A DNA stretch of 64,000 nt from assembly GCA_003216435.1 (NCBI GenBank), contig QCIW01000001.1:115007-179006 (forward strand), given 5' to 3'. Under the pieces are notes generated by a model. The model was not told the DNA's origin. It saw only the letters and a list, made by a program, of their open reading frames with translations, and did no database searches. Below, piece by piece: positions 9,943 to 20,111 of the stretch; position 1 is the stretch's first letter, and each line of letters opens with the position of its first letter. Both the position numbers and the translations under genes were made by a program. The DNA comes from Prochlorococcus sp. AG-402-N21. GTDB lineage: Bacteria; Cyanobacteriota; Cyanobacteriia; PCC-6307; Cyanobiaceae.

Positions 9943-11456
9943 CTTTATTTTGCACAGAAAAAGTGCCTCTAATGATTCTAGGCACTTCAAGTGGTGCAGG
10001 AAAGTCATTATTAACTACCGCAATATGCAGATATCTTTGTCGGATTGGTGAAAACCCTTTGCCATTTAAAGGGCAAAATATGAGTAATAACGCTTGGATA
10101 GATGAAGAGGGAGGGGAAATGGCTTACTCCCAAACAGTTCAAGCCTGGGCTTCACAACTTGTCCCGTCTTGTGCAATGAACCCTATTCTTTTAAAGCCAA
10201 AAGGGGATTGTATTAGTGAAGTTATACATCTGGGTAGAAGTGTTGGTTATGCAAATGCTCAGGATTATTACAATGAATGGTTGGATCCAGGATGGTCAGC
10301 AATTGAAGAGGGAATCAAAAGGCTAATCGCCTCGAAACAAAGTGGAAGATTGATTTTAGAAGGGGCAGGAAGTCCAGTTGAAGTAAATCTTCAGCACAAA
10401 GATCTTACAAATCTTCGACTAGCCAAATTCCTTAATGCTAATTGCATACTTGTCGCCGATATAGAAAGAGGAGGGGTTTTTGCACAAATAATAGGAACGC
10501 TGGCCCTACTCAAACCAGAAGAAAAAAAACTCTTCAAAGGCATCATAATTAATCGTTTCAGAGGAAATCTATCTCTTTTCAATGAAGGTCGTGAATGGAT
10601 TGAAAAACAAACCGGTATTCCAGTCTTGGGTGTTATGCCTTGGATAGAAGAAATTTTCCCGCCAGAAGATTCACTAGATTTGATGGAGAGGAGAATAAAT
10701 AAACCAAATGCCGAAATTGAAGTTGCAATAATCAAATTGCCTTCATTAAGTAACTTCTCGGATTTAGACCCTTTAAATGCTGAGCCGAGTATTAACTTAC
10801 GCTGGATAGAGTTAACAGATAGCATAGGGGCCCCCGATGCTTTAATTATTCCTGGAAGCAAACAGACAATTAAAGATCTACAAAAGCTTAAAGAAACTGG
10901 ATTAGCTAATCAAATCAAAGAATATGAGAAAGAGGGAGGCACTATATTTGGAATTTGTGGTGGACTGCAGATGATGGGATCCACTCTGGAAGACCCTGAT
11001 ATGCTTGAAACAACGAAAAGTTACAAAAACAATTATGAAGGTCTAGGAATAATGCCAATTCATACGATTTTTCAAAAGAAGAAATACTTATCACAAAGAA
11101 AGTTGTTTGCTTGTTGGCCTGGGAAGACAGAGATAATGGGCTTTGAACTGCATCACGGTGAGACAAATTTAATAGGAACCACGCAAACAGAATTTATCAA
11201 TTTTTCTGAAGACTCCTCTCTTGGTTGGATTAAAGATAATGATGATAAAGGTTTTATTGGAGGTACGTATTTACATGGGGTATTTGATAATGGAGTTTGG
11301 AGAAGACTATGGATTAATAAATTGAGAAGAAGAAAAAGTCTAAAAGAGCTATCAATAGAGCAATCAAATCATAATGAAAGAATAGAAAGAATTATAAATC
11401 GTTTAACAGATAGTTTTACTGATCATATAAATATTAAAAAGGTTATTTGTTCTTAA
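9939..11456 (+). CDS. cobQ: Cobyric acid synthase
   Basis: Glutamine-dependent amidotransferase that amidates four carboxyl groups of adenosylcobyrinic acid diamide in B12 synthesis. Seen: P-loop [50 protein letters not shown] and the class I glutaminase elbow [10 protein letters not shown] with catalytic Cys, then YLHGVFDN with the His. Length is 505 aa from ATG at 9939. A longer frame from 9912 lies within the upstream gene and is rejected in favour of the ATGA overlap. It is followed after two bases by a ferredoxin gene. Confidence 0.95.
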   Translation: MTLFCTEKVPLMILGTSSGAGKSLLTTAICRYLCRIGENPLPFKGQNMSNNAWIDEEGGEMAYSQTVQAWASQLVPSCAMNPILLKPKGDCISEVIHLGRSVGYANAQDYYNEWLDPGWSAIEEGIKRLIASKQSGRLILEGAGSPVEVNLQHKDLTNLRLAKFLNANCILVADIERGGVFAQIIGTLALLKPEEKKLFKGIIINRFRGNLSLFNEGREWIEKQTGIPVLGVMPWIEEIFPPEDSLDLMERRINKPNAEIEVAIIKLPSLSNFSDLDPLNAEPSINLRWIELTDSIGAPDALIIPGSKQTIKDLQKLKETGLANQIKEYEKEGGTIFGICGGLQMMGSTLEDPDMLETTKSYKNNYEGLGIMPIHTIFQKKKYLSQRKLFACWPGKTEIMGFELHHGETNLIGTTQTEFINFSEDSSLGWIKDNDDKGFIGGTYLHGVFDNGVWRRLWINKLRRRKSLKELSIEQSNHNERIERIINRLTDSFTDHINIKKVICS

Positions 11457-11457
11457 A

Positions 11458-11697
11458 ATGATAAATAATATAGTCAAGATCCATTGGCCTGACGGGAAAT
11501 ATAGCGAGGCCAAACCTGATGAAGATTGGCTTCATGCTGCCAAGAAAGCAAATATAGATATACCTACGGGCTGCTTAGGGGGTAGTTGCGGGGCTTGCGA
11601 AATAGAAGTTAACGGAGAAATTATACGTGCTTGCATTCAGAAGATACCTGATAAAGATAATTTAACAGTTAAATTCGCGATGGATCCTTATTGGTAA
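11458..11697 (+). CDS. [2Fe-2S] plant-type ferredoxin, short
   Basis: Electron carrier with a plant-type 2Fe-2S cluster. The cysteine ligands are in CLGGSCGAC (Cys39, Cys44, Cys47) and IRACIQ (Cys59). At 79 residues it is about 20 shorter than PetF and lacks parts of the usual N-terminal sheet, so it is a specialised ferredoxin rather than the main photosynthetic one. It begins one base after the cobQ stop, suggesting co-transcription. Its partner is unknown. It is the last core gene before the polysaccharide island. Confidence 0.88.
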   Translation: MINNIVKIHWPDGKYSEAKPDEDWLHAAKKANIDIPTGCLGGSCGACEIEVNGEIIRACIQKIPDKDNLTVKFAMDPYW

Positions 11698-11899
11698 AAA
11701 AGTTATGATTAAAAACTCATAAATACAATTCAATTAATAATATATCATTATCAAAATCCAAAAAGAATATAATAAGACTATATTTTCACAAAAAGTTTTG
11801 AGCAATATAGGAATTTAATAATAAATATTAGAAATTTTTTAAAATTGGTATATAATATATGTCTATAAAGCAATTATTCGAGGAAAAGGCAAGGTATAG
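11698..11899 (+). promoter_or_regulatory. Left boundary spacer and probable promoter of the polysaccharide island
   Basis: A 202-base, very AT-rich gap between the core ferredoxin gene and the first island gene. TATAAT at about 11851-11856 is a plausible -10 element. A strong purine-rich ribosome-binding site (GAGGAAAAGG, ending 11 bases before the ATG) precedes the Wzz-like gene. A weak hairpin (TTATGA/TCATAA, about 11703-11722) follows the ferredoxin stop but has no T-run. No repeats or tRNA were found. Confidence 0.35.
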
Positions 11900-13585
11900 A
11901 TGGAATCAGATTTAACTCCAAATGAACAAGTGAAAGTCCAGAGTGGTGATGATGAAATAGATTTAAATGATTTCCTACAATTTTTCCTAAGAAATAAAAA
12001 GTTAATTTCAATTATTGGCAGTGTAGGATTGCTATTTGGAATCTCAAATGCAATTAAAGTATCTCAATCATGGAAAGGTACATTTCAAATAGTAATATCA
12101 AATTCAGACGACACAGGGTCATCTCAGGTAAATAAATCAATAAGTAATTTACTTGATAGTAAAAATATTGCTTTAAAGAATGGTTTGTTAACACAGGTAG
12201 AGATCCTCAAAAGTCCCTCTGTGTTAATGCCTGTATTTAATTATGTGAAAGAAAGAAAAGGGATCGATAACGATGATTGGAGGTACAAAACTTGGTTCAA
12301 AAGAAATATTATAGTTGAACTTTTACCCGGAACTTCAATCCTAGATATAACTTATGAAGATTCAGATAAGTCAATTATACTTCCCGCTTTAAATCAAATA
12401 TCAGAAGCATATCAGCAATATTCTGGTAAAGCGACCATAGAAGGTATCGATCGTGGTATTAAATATCTTAATACCCAAATTAATGTTTATAAACAAAAGA
12501 GTCTAGATTCACAAAATAGGATTAGAGAGTTTTCAATTGACAATGGACTACCTGTTATATTTGTTATTCCAGAAATTAAGACCCAAAGCAGAGGTAGTAT
12601 TAGCTCTCTATATAATAAGTCAATTAACGCTAGTAATGAAATCAATAGAATAGACGATACTCTAACCAAATTGAATAAATTCGATAATGATATTAATTCC
12701 TTTGTCTATTTTGCAAGTACTTTTTCGAGTAATAATGATCAAAATGAAACATTGAAAACACTTTCCAAGTTAGATGAAGAGCTTGCAATACTAAGATCTA
12801 ACTTCAAGGAAAATGATAAAGTATTGATAAATAAATTAAGGCAAAAAGAACTGGTATTTGATCTCCTAAAGAAGCAGACATATGGATATCTAAAAGCAAG
12901 AAGATTAATAGAGTCTGCGAATCTTAAAAACTCATTAAAACCAAAAGAGGTTCTTTTTAAGTACGAAGAGCTACTTAGAGATGCAATGAGAGATAAATTT
13001 ACATTAAATCAATTAAAAGATAATTTACTTAGCTTGAGTCTTAATAAAGCAAAAGAGCAAAAACCTTGGGAATTAATAACTCAGCCAACAATAATAAAAA
13101 ATTCAATATTATTTAATCGCCAAAAAGAAATAGCAGTTGGCCTTATAGGTGGCCTTATTATAGGTATATTGACCTCCTTAGGTATTGAGGTAAAGAAAAA
13201 AACTATATATTCTAAAAAGGTTCTTGAAAAACAAATTAATTATCCATTATTAATAGATTTAAATACTGCTGAAGATTATATCTGGAATGAACAGGTTTCA
13301 CTATTAGCAAGTAAACTTAATAATGAAGTTAATAATGGGACGATATCTATTATTCCGATAGGCAATTTAAATCGAAAAAGTATTGATAAACTATCTAGAA
13401 AATTAAGAGAGAGTTTACAAGAAAATAAATTAATTATCTCTGATGATCTAGCTTCAACAAAAGAAAGTTCAAAGCAAATTTTAATAGCTAGTCTAGGTAT
13501 TACGACAAGCGAAGAAATAAATAATATCAAGCAAAGGCTAATAGTTCAGGGGACCAGTATAGAAGGTTGGATATTAATAGAATGA
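11900..13585 (+). CDS. Wzz/GumC-like polysaccharide chain-length protein with degenerate kinase-like tail
   Basis: Inner-membrane polysaccharide co-polymerase expected to control chain length and link synthesis to export. Seen: acidic N-terminus, Wzz domain with TM1 at about residues 35-54 (LISIIGSVGLLFGISNAIKV), a long periplasmic helical region (about 60-410), and TM2 at about 411-431 (AVGLIGGLIIGILTSLGI). The cytoplasmic tail (about 440-561) keeps the outline of a bacterial tyrosine kinase, ending with SIEGWILIE as in the kinase strand GvvlN, but where the Walker A motif should be it reads IPIGNLNRKS with no GK[ST]. It also lacks the terminal Tyr cluster. It is the first island gene, followed by the Wza-like partner. 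Confidence 0.85.
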   Translation: MESDLTPNEQVKVQSGDDEIDLNDFLQFFLRNKKLISIIGSVGLLFGISNAIKVSQSWKGTFQIVISNSDDTGSSQVNKSISNLLDSKNIALKNGLLTQVEILKSPSVLMPVFNYVKERKGIDNDDWRYKTWFKRNIIVELLPGTSILDITYEDSDKSIILPALNQISEAYQQYSGKATIEGIDRGIKYLNTQINVYKQKSLDSQNRIREFSIDNGLPVIFVIPEIKTQSRGSISSLYNKSINASNEINRIDDTLTKLNKFDNDINSFVYFASTFSSNNDQNETLKTLSKLDEELAILRSNFKENDKVLINKLRQKELVFDLLKKQTYGYLKARRLIESANLKNSLKPKEVLFKYEELLRDAMRDKFTLNQLKDNLLSLSLNKAKEQKPWELITQPTIIKNSILFNRQKEIAVGLIGGLIIGILTSLGIEVKKKTIYSKKVLEKQINYPLLIDLNTAEDYIWNEQVSLLASKLNNEVNNGTISIIPIGNLNRKSIDKLSRKLRESLQENKLIISDDLASTKESSKQILIASLGITTSEEINNIKQRLIVQGTSIEGWILIE

Positions 13586-13649
13586 GCAAAACCTCTACAA
13601 AGCAATGTAATCAATTCTCATCTCCTAAAAACCTTTCAATTTAAAAATC

Positions 13650-14822
13650 ATGATCACACTAAAAAATAAATCAATCCTAATGCAGTTTCTCTTATTAAGC
13701 ATTTTAATAAGTGAAATTATAGTCCCAGTTAAATCATCAATCAAGAATACTGAATCATTACCAGGTATAGAATACTTAGAAAGAAAGCCAATTAATGACT
13801 ATATAATTGGGGAAGGAGATTCATTAAGTATAAGAGTTTCTCGAAATATACCTCAATTAAATTCAAACCAAAGAATTGATCCAAGTGGATACATATATCT
13901 TCCAAGGTTAAATAGAGTTTTTGTTTCTGGCTTAACTGTTCAAGAACTTAGTAAATTATTAAATGAAAAATATTCTGCATTTTTGTATGAACCAGAAGTA
14001 GAGGTAGTTATTCAACAATATCGAGCTGTAAGAGTACTAATAGATGGAGAAGTCGAGTCACCAGGTCTATATACATTGGCAGGTAGTTTCTTTGAAAAAG
14101 AATCAGCAGAACTTTTGGAAACAGAACCTAATAAGACTAATTCACTATCAGAATTAGAACCTAATTCTGGAATGTTAAATAAAGGTAATTTAAATCTGGA
14201 CCCTAACAACTTAATTTTTTACCCAACAATATTTGATGCTCTTAGGAAAGCTGGTGGTATTACATCATATTCTGATATATCCAGTCTAGAGGTAATCAGA
14301 AAGAATTCTCTTTCAAATGGAGGAGGGAAAGTAAAAACCAAAATAAATTTCCTTAATTTTATAGCAAATGGTGATTCATCTCAAAATATTAGATTATATG
14401 ATGGCGATATTATTAGTATCAAGAAAAGCCCTACAGAGATAACTCAACAATTAAGTAAAGCCATAAAAAGCAACTTAAATCCAAAATTTATAAATGTATT
14501 TATTACTGGAAGAGTTAAGCAACAAGGAACAACTATCGTAAGCAAATCCTCCACCTTAAATGAAGGCCTAGATGCAGCTGGAGGTAAAATGATAATTTCC
14601 GGGAAAATAGTATTTATAAGGTTTAATAATGATGGTACTATAGATAGAAGAAAATTTAGTTTCAGTCCTAATAGCAAAAGAGGTAGTTATAAAAATCCAT
14701 ACTTAAAGTCTGGAGACATCATTCGAGTAGGCAGAAATGCGATAAATGTAGCAAATGAAATCCTCCAAGATGTAACAGCACCTTTTGTAGATGTTTATTC
14801 TACATATAAGATATTTGATTAA
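13650..14822 (+). CDS. Wza-like polysaccharide export protein
   Basis: Outer-membrane/periplasmic export channel component. Hydrophobic signal segment at about residues 8-28, then a polysaccharide export domain (DYIIGEGDSLSIRVSRN; DPSGYIYLPRLNRVFVSGLT, about 50-130) and SLBB domains (VRVLIDGEVESPGLYTLAG and a second near INVFITGRVKQQGTTIV). No Cys follows the signal segment, so it lacks the lipobox of E. coli Wza. Length (390) is close to Wza (379), with an acidic low-complexity insertion at about 150-190 rich in Glu, Asn and Leu. It is paired with the Wzz-like gene 64 bases upstream. Confidence 0.9.
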   Translation: MITLKNKSILMQFLLLSILISEIIVPVKSSIKNTESLPGIEYLERKPINDYIIGEGDSLSIRVSRNIPQLNSNQRIDPSGYIYLPRLNRVFVSGLTVQELSKLLNEKYSAFLYEPEVEVVIQQYRAVRVLIDGEVESPGLYTLAGSFFEKESAELLETEPNKTNSLSELEPNSGMLNKGNLNLDPNNLIFYPTIFDALRKAGGITSYSDISSLEVIRKNSLSNGGGKVKTKINFLNFIANGDSSQNIRLYDGDIISIKKSPTEITQQLSKAIKSNLNPKFINVFITGRVKQQGTTIVSKSSTLNEGLDAAGGKMIISGKIVFIRFNNDGTIDRRKFSFSPNSKRGSYKNPYLKSGDIIRVGRNAINVANEILQDVTAPFVDVYSTYKIFD

Positions 14823-14906
14823 GATTATAATTAAACTCTATTGAATTTTATTATTCTCAATAATAGGCTTTGTAGACTAATTAAACAAAATAATATAAAT
14901 ATTTGT

Positions 14907-14934
14907 TTGCCTAGGGTAATACTTATATTATAAT
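14907..14934 (+). promoter_or_regulatory. Candidate sigma70-type promoter upstream of uxs
   Basis: TTGCCT (14907-14912) and a perfect TATAAT (14929-14934) are separated by 16 bases, in the 142-base gap before the UDP-glucuronate decarboxylase gene. It would place the transcript start about 24 bases before the TTG start codon. Such motifs are frequent by chance in AT-rich DNA, so this is tentative. Confidence 0.3.
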
Positions 14935-14964
14935 TAAATATGAATATACCTAAAGCTAAATATC

Positions 14965-15894
14965 TTGAGAAACCTAGTTACAGGAGGAGCCGGATTTTTA
15001 GGTTCTCATTTAATAGATAACCTTATGAAACAAGGTGAGGAAGTTATTTGCTTAGATAATTATTTTACTGGCAGGAAAACAAATATAAGTCAATGGATAG
15101 GAGACCCAAACTTCGAAGTTATCCGACATGACGTAACAGAGCCCATTCAACTAGAAATAGATAGAATATGGCATTTAGCTTGTCCTGCTTCACCTATCCA
15201 CTATCAAATGAATCCTATAAAAACTTCTAAAACAAGTTTTTTGGGTACTTATAATATGCTCGGATTAGCCAGAAGAGTTGGTGCAAGATTACTACTAGCA
15301 AGTACAAGTGAGGTGTATGGGGATCCTGAGATTCACCCTCAACCAGAAAGTTATAAAGGCTCTGTTAACCCCATAGGAATAAGAAGTTGTTATGATGAAG
15401 GCAAAAGAATGGCAGAATCTCTGTGTTTCGATTATTTAAGAATACATGAGACTGAAATAAGAGTAGCTCGGATATTCAATACATATGGTCCTAGAATGCA
15501 ACCAAATGATGGAAGAGTAATAAGCAATTTTATAATTCAGGCATTAACCGGAAAGCAATTAACAATTTACGGAGATGGGAGTCAAACAAGATCATTCTGT
15601 TATGTTGATGATCTAATTGAAGGACTAGTTAAACTAATGAACTCCGAAGTAAACGGACCTGTAAATATAGGTAATCCTGATACATTTACTATTCAGGAAG
15701 TAGCAAACCTTGTAAAGCATAAGATTAATCCAAATCTAGAATTCATTAGAAAACCTCTACCTGAAGATGATCCATTACAAAGAAAACCAGTTATAGAAAA
15801 GGCAAAGAAAGAGTTAAATTGGCTCGCCTCAACTCCTTTGGAAAGTGGAATTGAGAAAACAATAAATTATTTTAAGCAAACTTTAATACAATGA
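14965..15894 (+). CDS. uxs: UDP-glucuronate decarboxylase (UDP-xylose synthase)
   Basis: Extended short-chain dehydrogenase that oxidises and decarboxylates UDP-glucuronate to UDP-xylose. Seen: GGAGFLG (residues 7-13), [32 protein letters not shown], the YxxxK pair in SCYDEGK (Tyr143, Lys147) and FNTYGPRM. These are the Uxs rather than epimerase signatures. Start is TTG at 14965, giving [10 protein letters not shown]. An ATG at 14940 is in another frame and does not reach this frame. The stop overlaps the start of ugd by 4 bases (ATGA), and the two enzymes act in sequence. Confidence 0.92.
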   Translation: MRNLVTGGAGFLGSHLIDNLMKQGEEVICLDNYFTGRKTNISQWIGDPNFEVIRHDVTEPIQLEIDRIWHLACPASPIHYQMNPIKTSKTSFLGTYNMLGLARRVGARLLLASTSEVYGDPEIHPQPESYKGSVNPIGIRSCYDEGKRMAESLCFDYLRIHETEIRVARIFNTYGPRMQPNDGRVISNFIIQALTGKQLTIYGDGSQTRSFCYVDDLIEGLVKLMNSEVNGPVNIGNPDTFTIQEVANLVKHKINPNLEFIRKPLPEDDPLQRKPVIEKAKKELNWLASTPLESGIEKTINYFKQTLIQ

Positions 15895-17303
15895 CATTTA
15901 ATATAAAAAAAATCTGCTGCATAGGTGCTGGTTATGTAGGAGGCCCAACAATGGCTGTCATTGCAGATAGATGTCCAAATCTTATTATTAATGTTGTCGA
16001 TTTGAATCTAGAAAGAATAAACGCTTGGAACAATTCAGATTTATCAAAATTACCAGTATATGAACCTGGACTAGATGAAGTTATTAAGCGATGTAGAAAT
16101 AGAAATCTCTACTTCTCTAATGAAATTGAAAAACATATTTCTTCGGCAGATATGATATTTATATCAGTTAATACGCCTACTAAAAGAAAAGGGGTGGGTG
16201 CAGGTCAAGCAAGTGATATCAAATGGGTCGAAAAGTCCGCTAGACAAGTTGCTAAGTATGCAAATGGGACAACAATAGTAGTTGAGAAAAGTACCTTACC
16301 TGTCAAAACAGCGGAAACAATAAAGGCTATTTTAGAAACTTCCAATCAAAATCAGACAATAAACGGTGAAAATAAAGAATTTAGTGTTTTATCAAATCCT
16401 GAATTTTTAGCAGAAGGAACAGCGATTAAAGATCTTGAGAATCCAGATAGAGTTTTAATAGGAGGAGATAGCCAAGAGGCAATTAAAGCTCTAGAAAGTA
16501 TCTACCTAAATTGGATAAATTCAGAAAAAATTATTAAAACTAATCTATGGAGTTCTGAACTATCTAAGTTAACAGCAAATGCTTTCCTGGCGCAGAGAAT
16601 AAGTTCTATAAATTCAATTTCTGCTATCTGCGAAGAAACAGGGGCAAACATAAAAGAGGTAGCGGGAGCTATAGGGATGGATACAAGAATAGGCAACAAG
16701 TTTCTTTCTGCTGGTCCAGGTTTTGGTGGAAGTTGCTTCAAAAAGGATATATTAAACTTGGTATATCTATGTAATCATTTTAATCTCCCAGAAGTAGCAA
16801 AATACTGGCAAAATGTCGTTGAAATCAATGAATGGCAAAATCATAGAATATCAAAAGTAATTGTAAATAAACTTTTTGGGACAATATCAGAAAAGAAAAT
16901 AGCTATTCTAGGATTTTCCTTTAAAGCAAATACAAATGATACAAGGGAATCACCAGCTATTGGAATTTGTAGAGATTTAATAGAGGAAGGAAGCTCACTA
17001 GCAATTTATGATCCAAGAGTAGAGGAAAAACAAATAAAGCTATGTTTAGAAAGTATGGAAGAAATTTCAAACTTGAACAATTTAGGTAATTGGCACTTAT
17101 CTCGATCTGTAATAGATGCAGTAACCGGGGCAGATGCGATTGTAATTACAACTGATTGGACAGAATTTAAATCATTAAAATGGGAGGAGATCTCGAAAAA
17201 AATGAGAGCTCCATCTTGGTTGTTTGATACAAGGAATCTAGTGGATATAGAAGAGGTTAAAAAACATGGAATAAACTTCTGGGGTGTTGGCTGTGGATCC
17301 TAA
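15891..17303 (+). CDS. ugd: UDP-glucose 6-dehydrogenase
   Basis: Oxidises UDP-glucose to UDP-glucuronate with two NAD+. Seen: Rossmann motif GAGYVGG (12-18), [31 protein letters not shown] and catalytic Cys282 in [11 protein letters not shown], plus a C-terminal [13 protein letters not shown] segment. The 470-residue length and motifs such as VEKSTLPV and SCFKKD resemble the eukaryotic-type UGDH branch rather than the short bacterial one. It is translationally coupled to uxs upstream, giving the UDP-glucose to UDP-xylose route, and is followed by a GT4 gene. Confidence 0.93.
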   Translation: MTFNIKKICCIGAGYVGGPTMAVIADRCPNLIINVVDLNLERINAWNNSDLSKLPVYEPGLDEVIKRCRNRNLYFSNEIEKHISSADMIFISVNTPTKRKGVGAGQASDIKWVEKSARQVAKYANGTTIVVEKSTLPVKTAETIKAILETSNQNQTINGENKEFSVLSNPEFLAEGTAIKDLENPDRVLIGGDSQEAIKALESIYLNWINSEKIIKTNLWSSELSKLTANAFLAQRISSINSISAICEETGANIKEVAGAIGMDTRIGNKFLSAGPGFGGSCFKKDILNLVYLCNHFNLPEVAKYWQNVVEINEWQNHRISKVIVNKLFGTISEKKIAILGFSFKANTNDTRESPAIGICRDLIEEGSSLAIYDPRVEEKQIKLCLESMEEISNLNNLGNWHLSRSVIDAVTGADAIVITTDWTEFKSLKWEEISKKMRAPSWLFDTRNLVDIEEVKKHGINFWGVGCGS

Positions 17304-17336
17304 TAATAGCTAAATGAATTTTAAGAATTGTAGTGA

Positions 17337-18458
17337 ATGAAGAGATTAGTTTATGTCATAACAAGATCTGACTGTCTCGGGGGCGCTCAGAATCATATTC
17401 AAATGTTATCGCCTTGGATGATTAACAATGGTTTCGAAGTTACAGTTATTGTAGGAGGGAGTGGAAAGCTTATAAATATATTAAAAGACAAAAATATTGA
17501 AGTAATAGCCATGAAAAATTTAATTAGAAAAGTAAGTCCTTTAAAAGATATTGCTGTATTTATAGAGCTTGCTATGAAGTTAAAAAAATTAAATCCAGAT
17601 ATTGTTTCCTGTCATTCTTTCAAAGCGGGAGCTTTAATCCGCATGATATCTATACTTGGGTTGATAAAGAAATGCATTTTCACTGCTCATGGTTGGTCTC
17701 ATATTAAAACAGCTCAAGGTATAAATAAATATCTATATATTTATTTAGAAAAAATATTAAATAATGGATGTAAAAGATTAATTACTGTTTGCCATGAAGA
17801 TTATAAGTATTGTCTTACAAAGGGATTGGCTAAAAAATCTATAGTAGAAACTATATATAATGGTGTTCCCGATATAATCTTACCTCAACAATACAAAAAA
17901 CGAATATATAGGAAAGGAGTTAATCTAAAACTTATAACTATATCAAGGCTTGATGAACCAAAAGATCCTTATACTCTACTAAAAGCAATGAATAGAATAA
18001 AAGATTTAAATTGGGATTTAACGCTAATTGGAAATGGAAATTTACTTGAAGGAATAAAGAGTTTTATAAAAGAAGCGCAATTAACAACTAAAATAAACCT
18101 GATAGATGAAAACTACGAAATAGAAACTTATTTACAAAACAGTGACGTATTCATTCTCTCATCCAAATCAGAGGGCTTTCCTAGAAGTATTCTAGAATCT
18201 ATGAGATCAAGCCTTCCAGTGGTTGCCTCTAATGTAGGAGGCATATATGAAGCTGTAATACCTGGAGTTAATGGAGAGTTATTCGAATCTGGTGATGACT
18301 TCAAACTAGCAAGCGAAGTAAAAAAACTAATTGAAAATCCTAAATTAATTGAAAGTTATGGAAAAGAAGGGAGATTAATGTACGAAAGTAATTTTAGATT
18401 TGAAATAATGTCCAACAAGACAAAAGATTTATATAAAGAGATTATAGAAAGTAATTGA
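17337..18458 (+). CDS. Glycosyltransferase, GT4 family
   Basis: GT-B fold retaining glycosyltransferase, donor and acceptor unknown. N-terminal domain: SDCLGGAQNHIQMLSPWM and VIVGGSGKLINIL. C-terminal domain: KLITISRLDEPKDPYTLLKAM and the donor-binding acidic pair in SEGFPRSILESMRSSLPVVASNVGG (EX7E). At 373 residues it is complete. No signal peptide, so probably a peripheral cytoplasmic enzyme. It follows ugd by 33 bases in the plus-strand operon starting at uxs. Position next to Ugd/Uxs makes transfer of glucuronate or xylose possible; this is inference. Confidence 0.88.
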   Translation: MKRLVYVITRSDCLGGAQNHIQMLSPWMINNGFEVTVIVGGSGKLINILKDKNIEVIAMKNLIRKVSPLKDIAVFIELAMKLKKLNPDIVSCHSFKAGALIRMISILGLIKKCIFTAHGWSHIKTAQGINKYLYIYLEKILNNGCKRLITVCHEDYKYCLTKGLAKKSIVETIYNGVPDIILPQQYKKRIYRKGVNLKLITISRLDEPKDPYTLLKAMNRIKDLNWDLTLIGNGNLLEGIKSFIKEAQLTTKINLIDENYEIETYLQNSDVFILSSKSEGFPRSILESMRSSLPVVASNVGGIYEAVIPGVNGELFESGDDFKLASEVKKLIENPKLIESYGKEGRLMYESNFRFEIMSNKTKDLYKEIIESN

Positions 18459-18461
18459 TAT

Positions 18462-19907
18462 CTACAAAGAAAAGTATTTTGAAATTAAGTTACTGTAATC
18501 GAGGTAATCAATATTTTCATCTTTTCCAATAAAGCCATGGACTAATTTATGAAATCGATTTGAACCATTAATTATAGCCAAAGTTCCAATCTCTGAATGT
18601 GATCCGGAGTGATGATCTTCTATTGGCGTAAACTCGAAACCATATGGTTGAAACTTTGACCTAGCCTCTTTTAAATTATAAGTAGTTTGTAAATCAATGT
18701 CACCTGCGGGATCTAATGTCAAAGTTACATAATTGCTTGAAATGTCTACTTTGGATTTAAATCCCAGTTTAGAGGTAAATGCGAATAATAAAGAGGAAAA
18801 TGTTTCGACTAGTAGTAAGTTATTAGTATTGACTAGGAATCCATATTGAGGTGCCATATTTCGTTCATAAGAGATTTTACTTGCCAAAATCTTGGGGAAA
18901 TCAGTACTTTTAACTAGTTTTTCTAAAAATAAGTTCATATTTTTAATTTTTCCATCATAGGAAGACAGTTTATAGTTGTCGAAAGATGGATTCGCTTCCT
19001 GACCCATGGAAGATGAAATTATTAAAGTAAAATTATTGAATATATTACGTTTGTATAAATGGTTAACAAAGTCGTCTACCATTTGAATTGAATTAAAGAA
19101 TGAATGCTTATTTCTTTTTATCCAGTTCTTAGGATATCTGTTTCCTTTATTAAAGTCCTGTTTCCTATATGCATACCAATATCTATGCATATTGCCTGCT
19201 AAATGATTGGTAAATATTGTGGAGTATGCTGGTAAGTGCTTACAGAGTAAATCTGTATATACTGAGGCTAAAAGAGGAAACTGAGACATTCTAATGAATT
19301 CCTTATTCTGAAACTTGAAAGCCCAAAATAAAGTATTTGAAATTTGCCGTAAACTAAAAAGAGAGATGCCATATGAGGTCGGATGTAATATTATATCCGT
19401 GGTCTTAGATATTATTAATTTTATCAATGCGAATATATTAGTTACTCGAGCGGACTGAGCAACTAATTTCGAATTTAGATCCTGAAAATTAGAGTAATTT
19501 ATTGGCTTGGTAATAATTTGATCTGTAAAGCAATCAGGGAGATAAAATTTATAATTGGGATTGGATTTTAAATCCTTAGGGTACTTTGATGAATGAATAC
19601 TACCTATAATACCCACATTTATGTTATTCAAAGCTAAACGGTTCCAAATTAAATGTTCAGGTCTTAAGGGGTCAGAATACCAATAACAATTATGTTCAGA
19701 ATAGGGTAAACCAGTATTAAATGAGGCCCAAGTTTGAGAAGGATATAATTTCTTTTTAGGAACATCCGAGGCTTTAGTTTTATAAATTACTAATTGATTA
19801 TCTCTATAAAATTTCGATAACCTTGAATGAGGGTATGTGTTTATAAAGTCAAAAAGAACTGAAGGTGGTACTTCGTTTAACTCTAGATTGATGATTTTCC
19901 TGACCAT
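18462..19907 (-). CDS. Alkaline-phosphatase-fold protein (predicted phosphoesterase-like)
   Basis: Resembles the type I phosphodiesterase/alkaline phosphatase superfamily. Landmarks: metal-binding start INLELNEVPPSVL (about 6-18), a nucleophile region SQTWASFNTGLPYSEH (57-72) corresponding to the P-[TS]-x-T-x-G turn, a TNHLAGNMHRYW segment (about 233-244) like the family DHxxHxxG metal site, and ISSSMGQEAN matching the TSDHG strand. Several usual Asp ligands are replaced (Glu or Asn), so activity is uncertain. 481 residues, no signal peptide or membrane span, so probably cytoplasmic. It stands alone on the minus strand, convergent with the GT4 gene. It could transfer or remove a phosphate-linked group on the glycan. 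Confidence 0.6.
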   Translation of the reverse strand: MVRKIINLELNEVPPSVLFDFINTYPHSRLSKFYRDNQLVIYKTKASDVPKKKLYPSQTWASFNTGLPYSEHNCYWYSDPLRPEHLIWNRLALNNINVGIIGSIHSSKYPKDLKSNPNYKFYLPDCFTDQIITKPINYSNFQDLNSKLVAQSARVTNIFALIKLIISKTTDIILHPTSYGISLFSLRQISNTLFWAFKFQNKEFIRMSQFPLLASVYTDLLCKHLPAYSTIFTNHLAGNMHRYWYAYRKQDFNKGNRYPKNWIKRNKHSFFNSIQMVDDFVNHLYKRNIFNNFTLIISSSMGQEANPSFDNYKLSSYDGKIKNMNLFLEKLVKSTDFPKILASKISYERNMAPQYGFLVNTNNLLLVETFSSLLFAFTSKLGFKSKVDISSNYVTLTLDPAGDIDLQTTYNLKEARSKFQPYGFEFTPIEDHHSGSHSEIGTLAIINGSNRFHKLVHGFIGKDENIDYLDYSNLISKYFSL

Positions 19908-20111
19908 AATACGATTTTAATCCAATTCCAATCAATAGCAATCCCAGGGCAAGGAATTATAAAGTGATATTTTATAGCCAAACAATAGGATTTAAAATAA
20001 ATTAGATAAAATTCTTATTCGCTCAAAATAGTATTTCAAAGAGAAGTCATCAAAAAGTCTTGCTATGACTGCTAAAGCAACTATAATTAGAGAATTCCAG
20101 TTACTTTTATC

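Noticed and set aside
10391..10861. 156-residue minus-strand frame within cobQ
   Set aside because: Opposite-strand shadow of cobQ with low-complexity Ser/Ile content and no known motif.
14940..14964. ATG at 14940 as the uxs start
   Set aside because: It is in a different frame from uxs and would need a frameshift; the TTG at 14965 gives the correct N-terminus.
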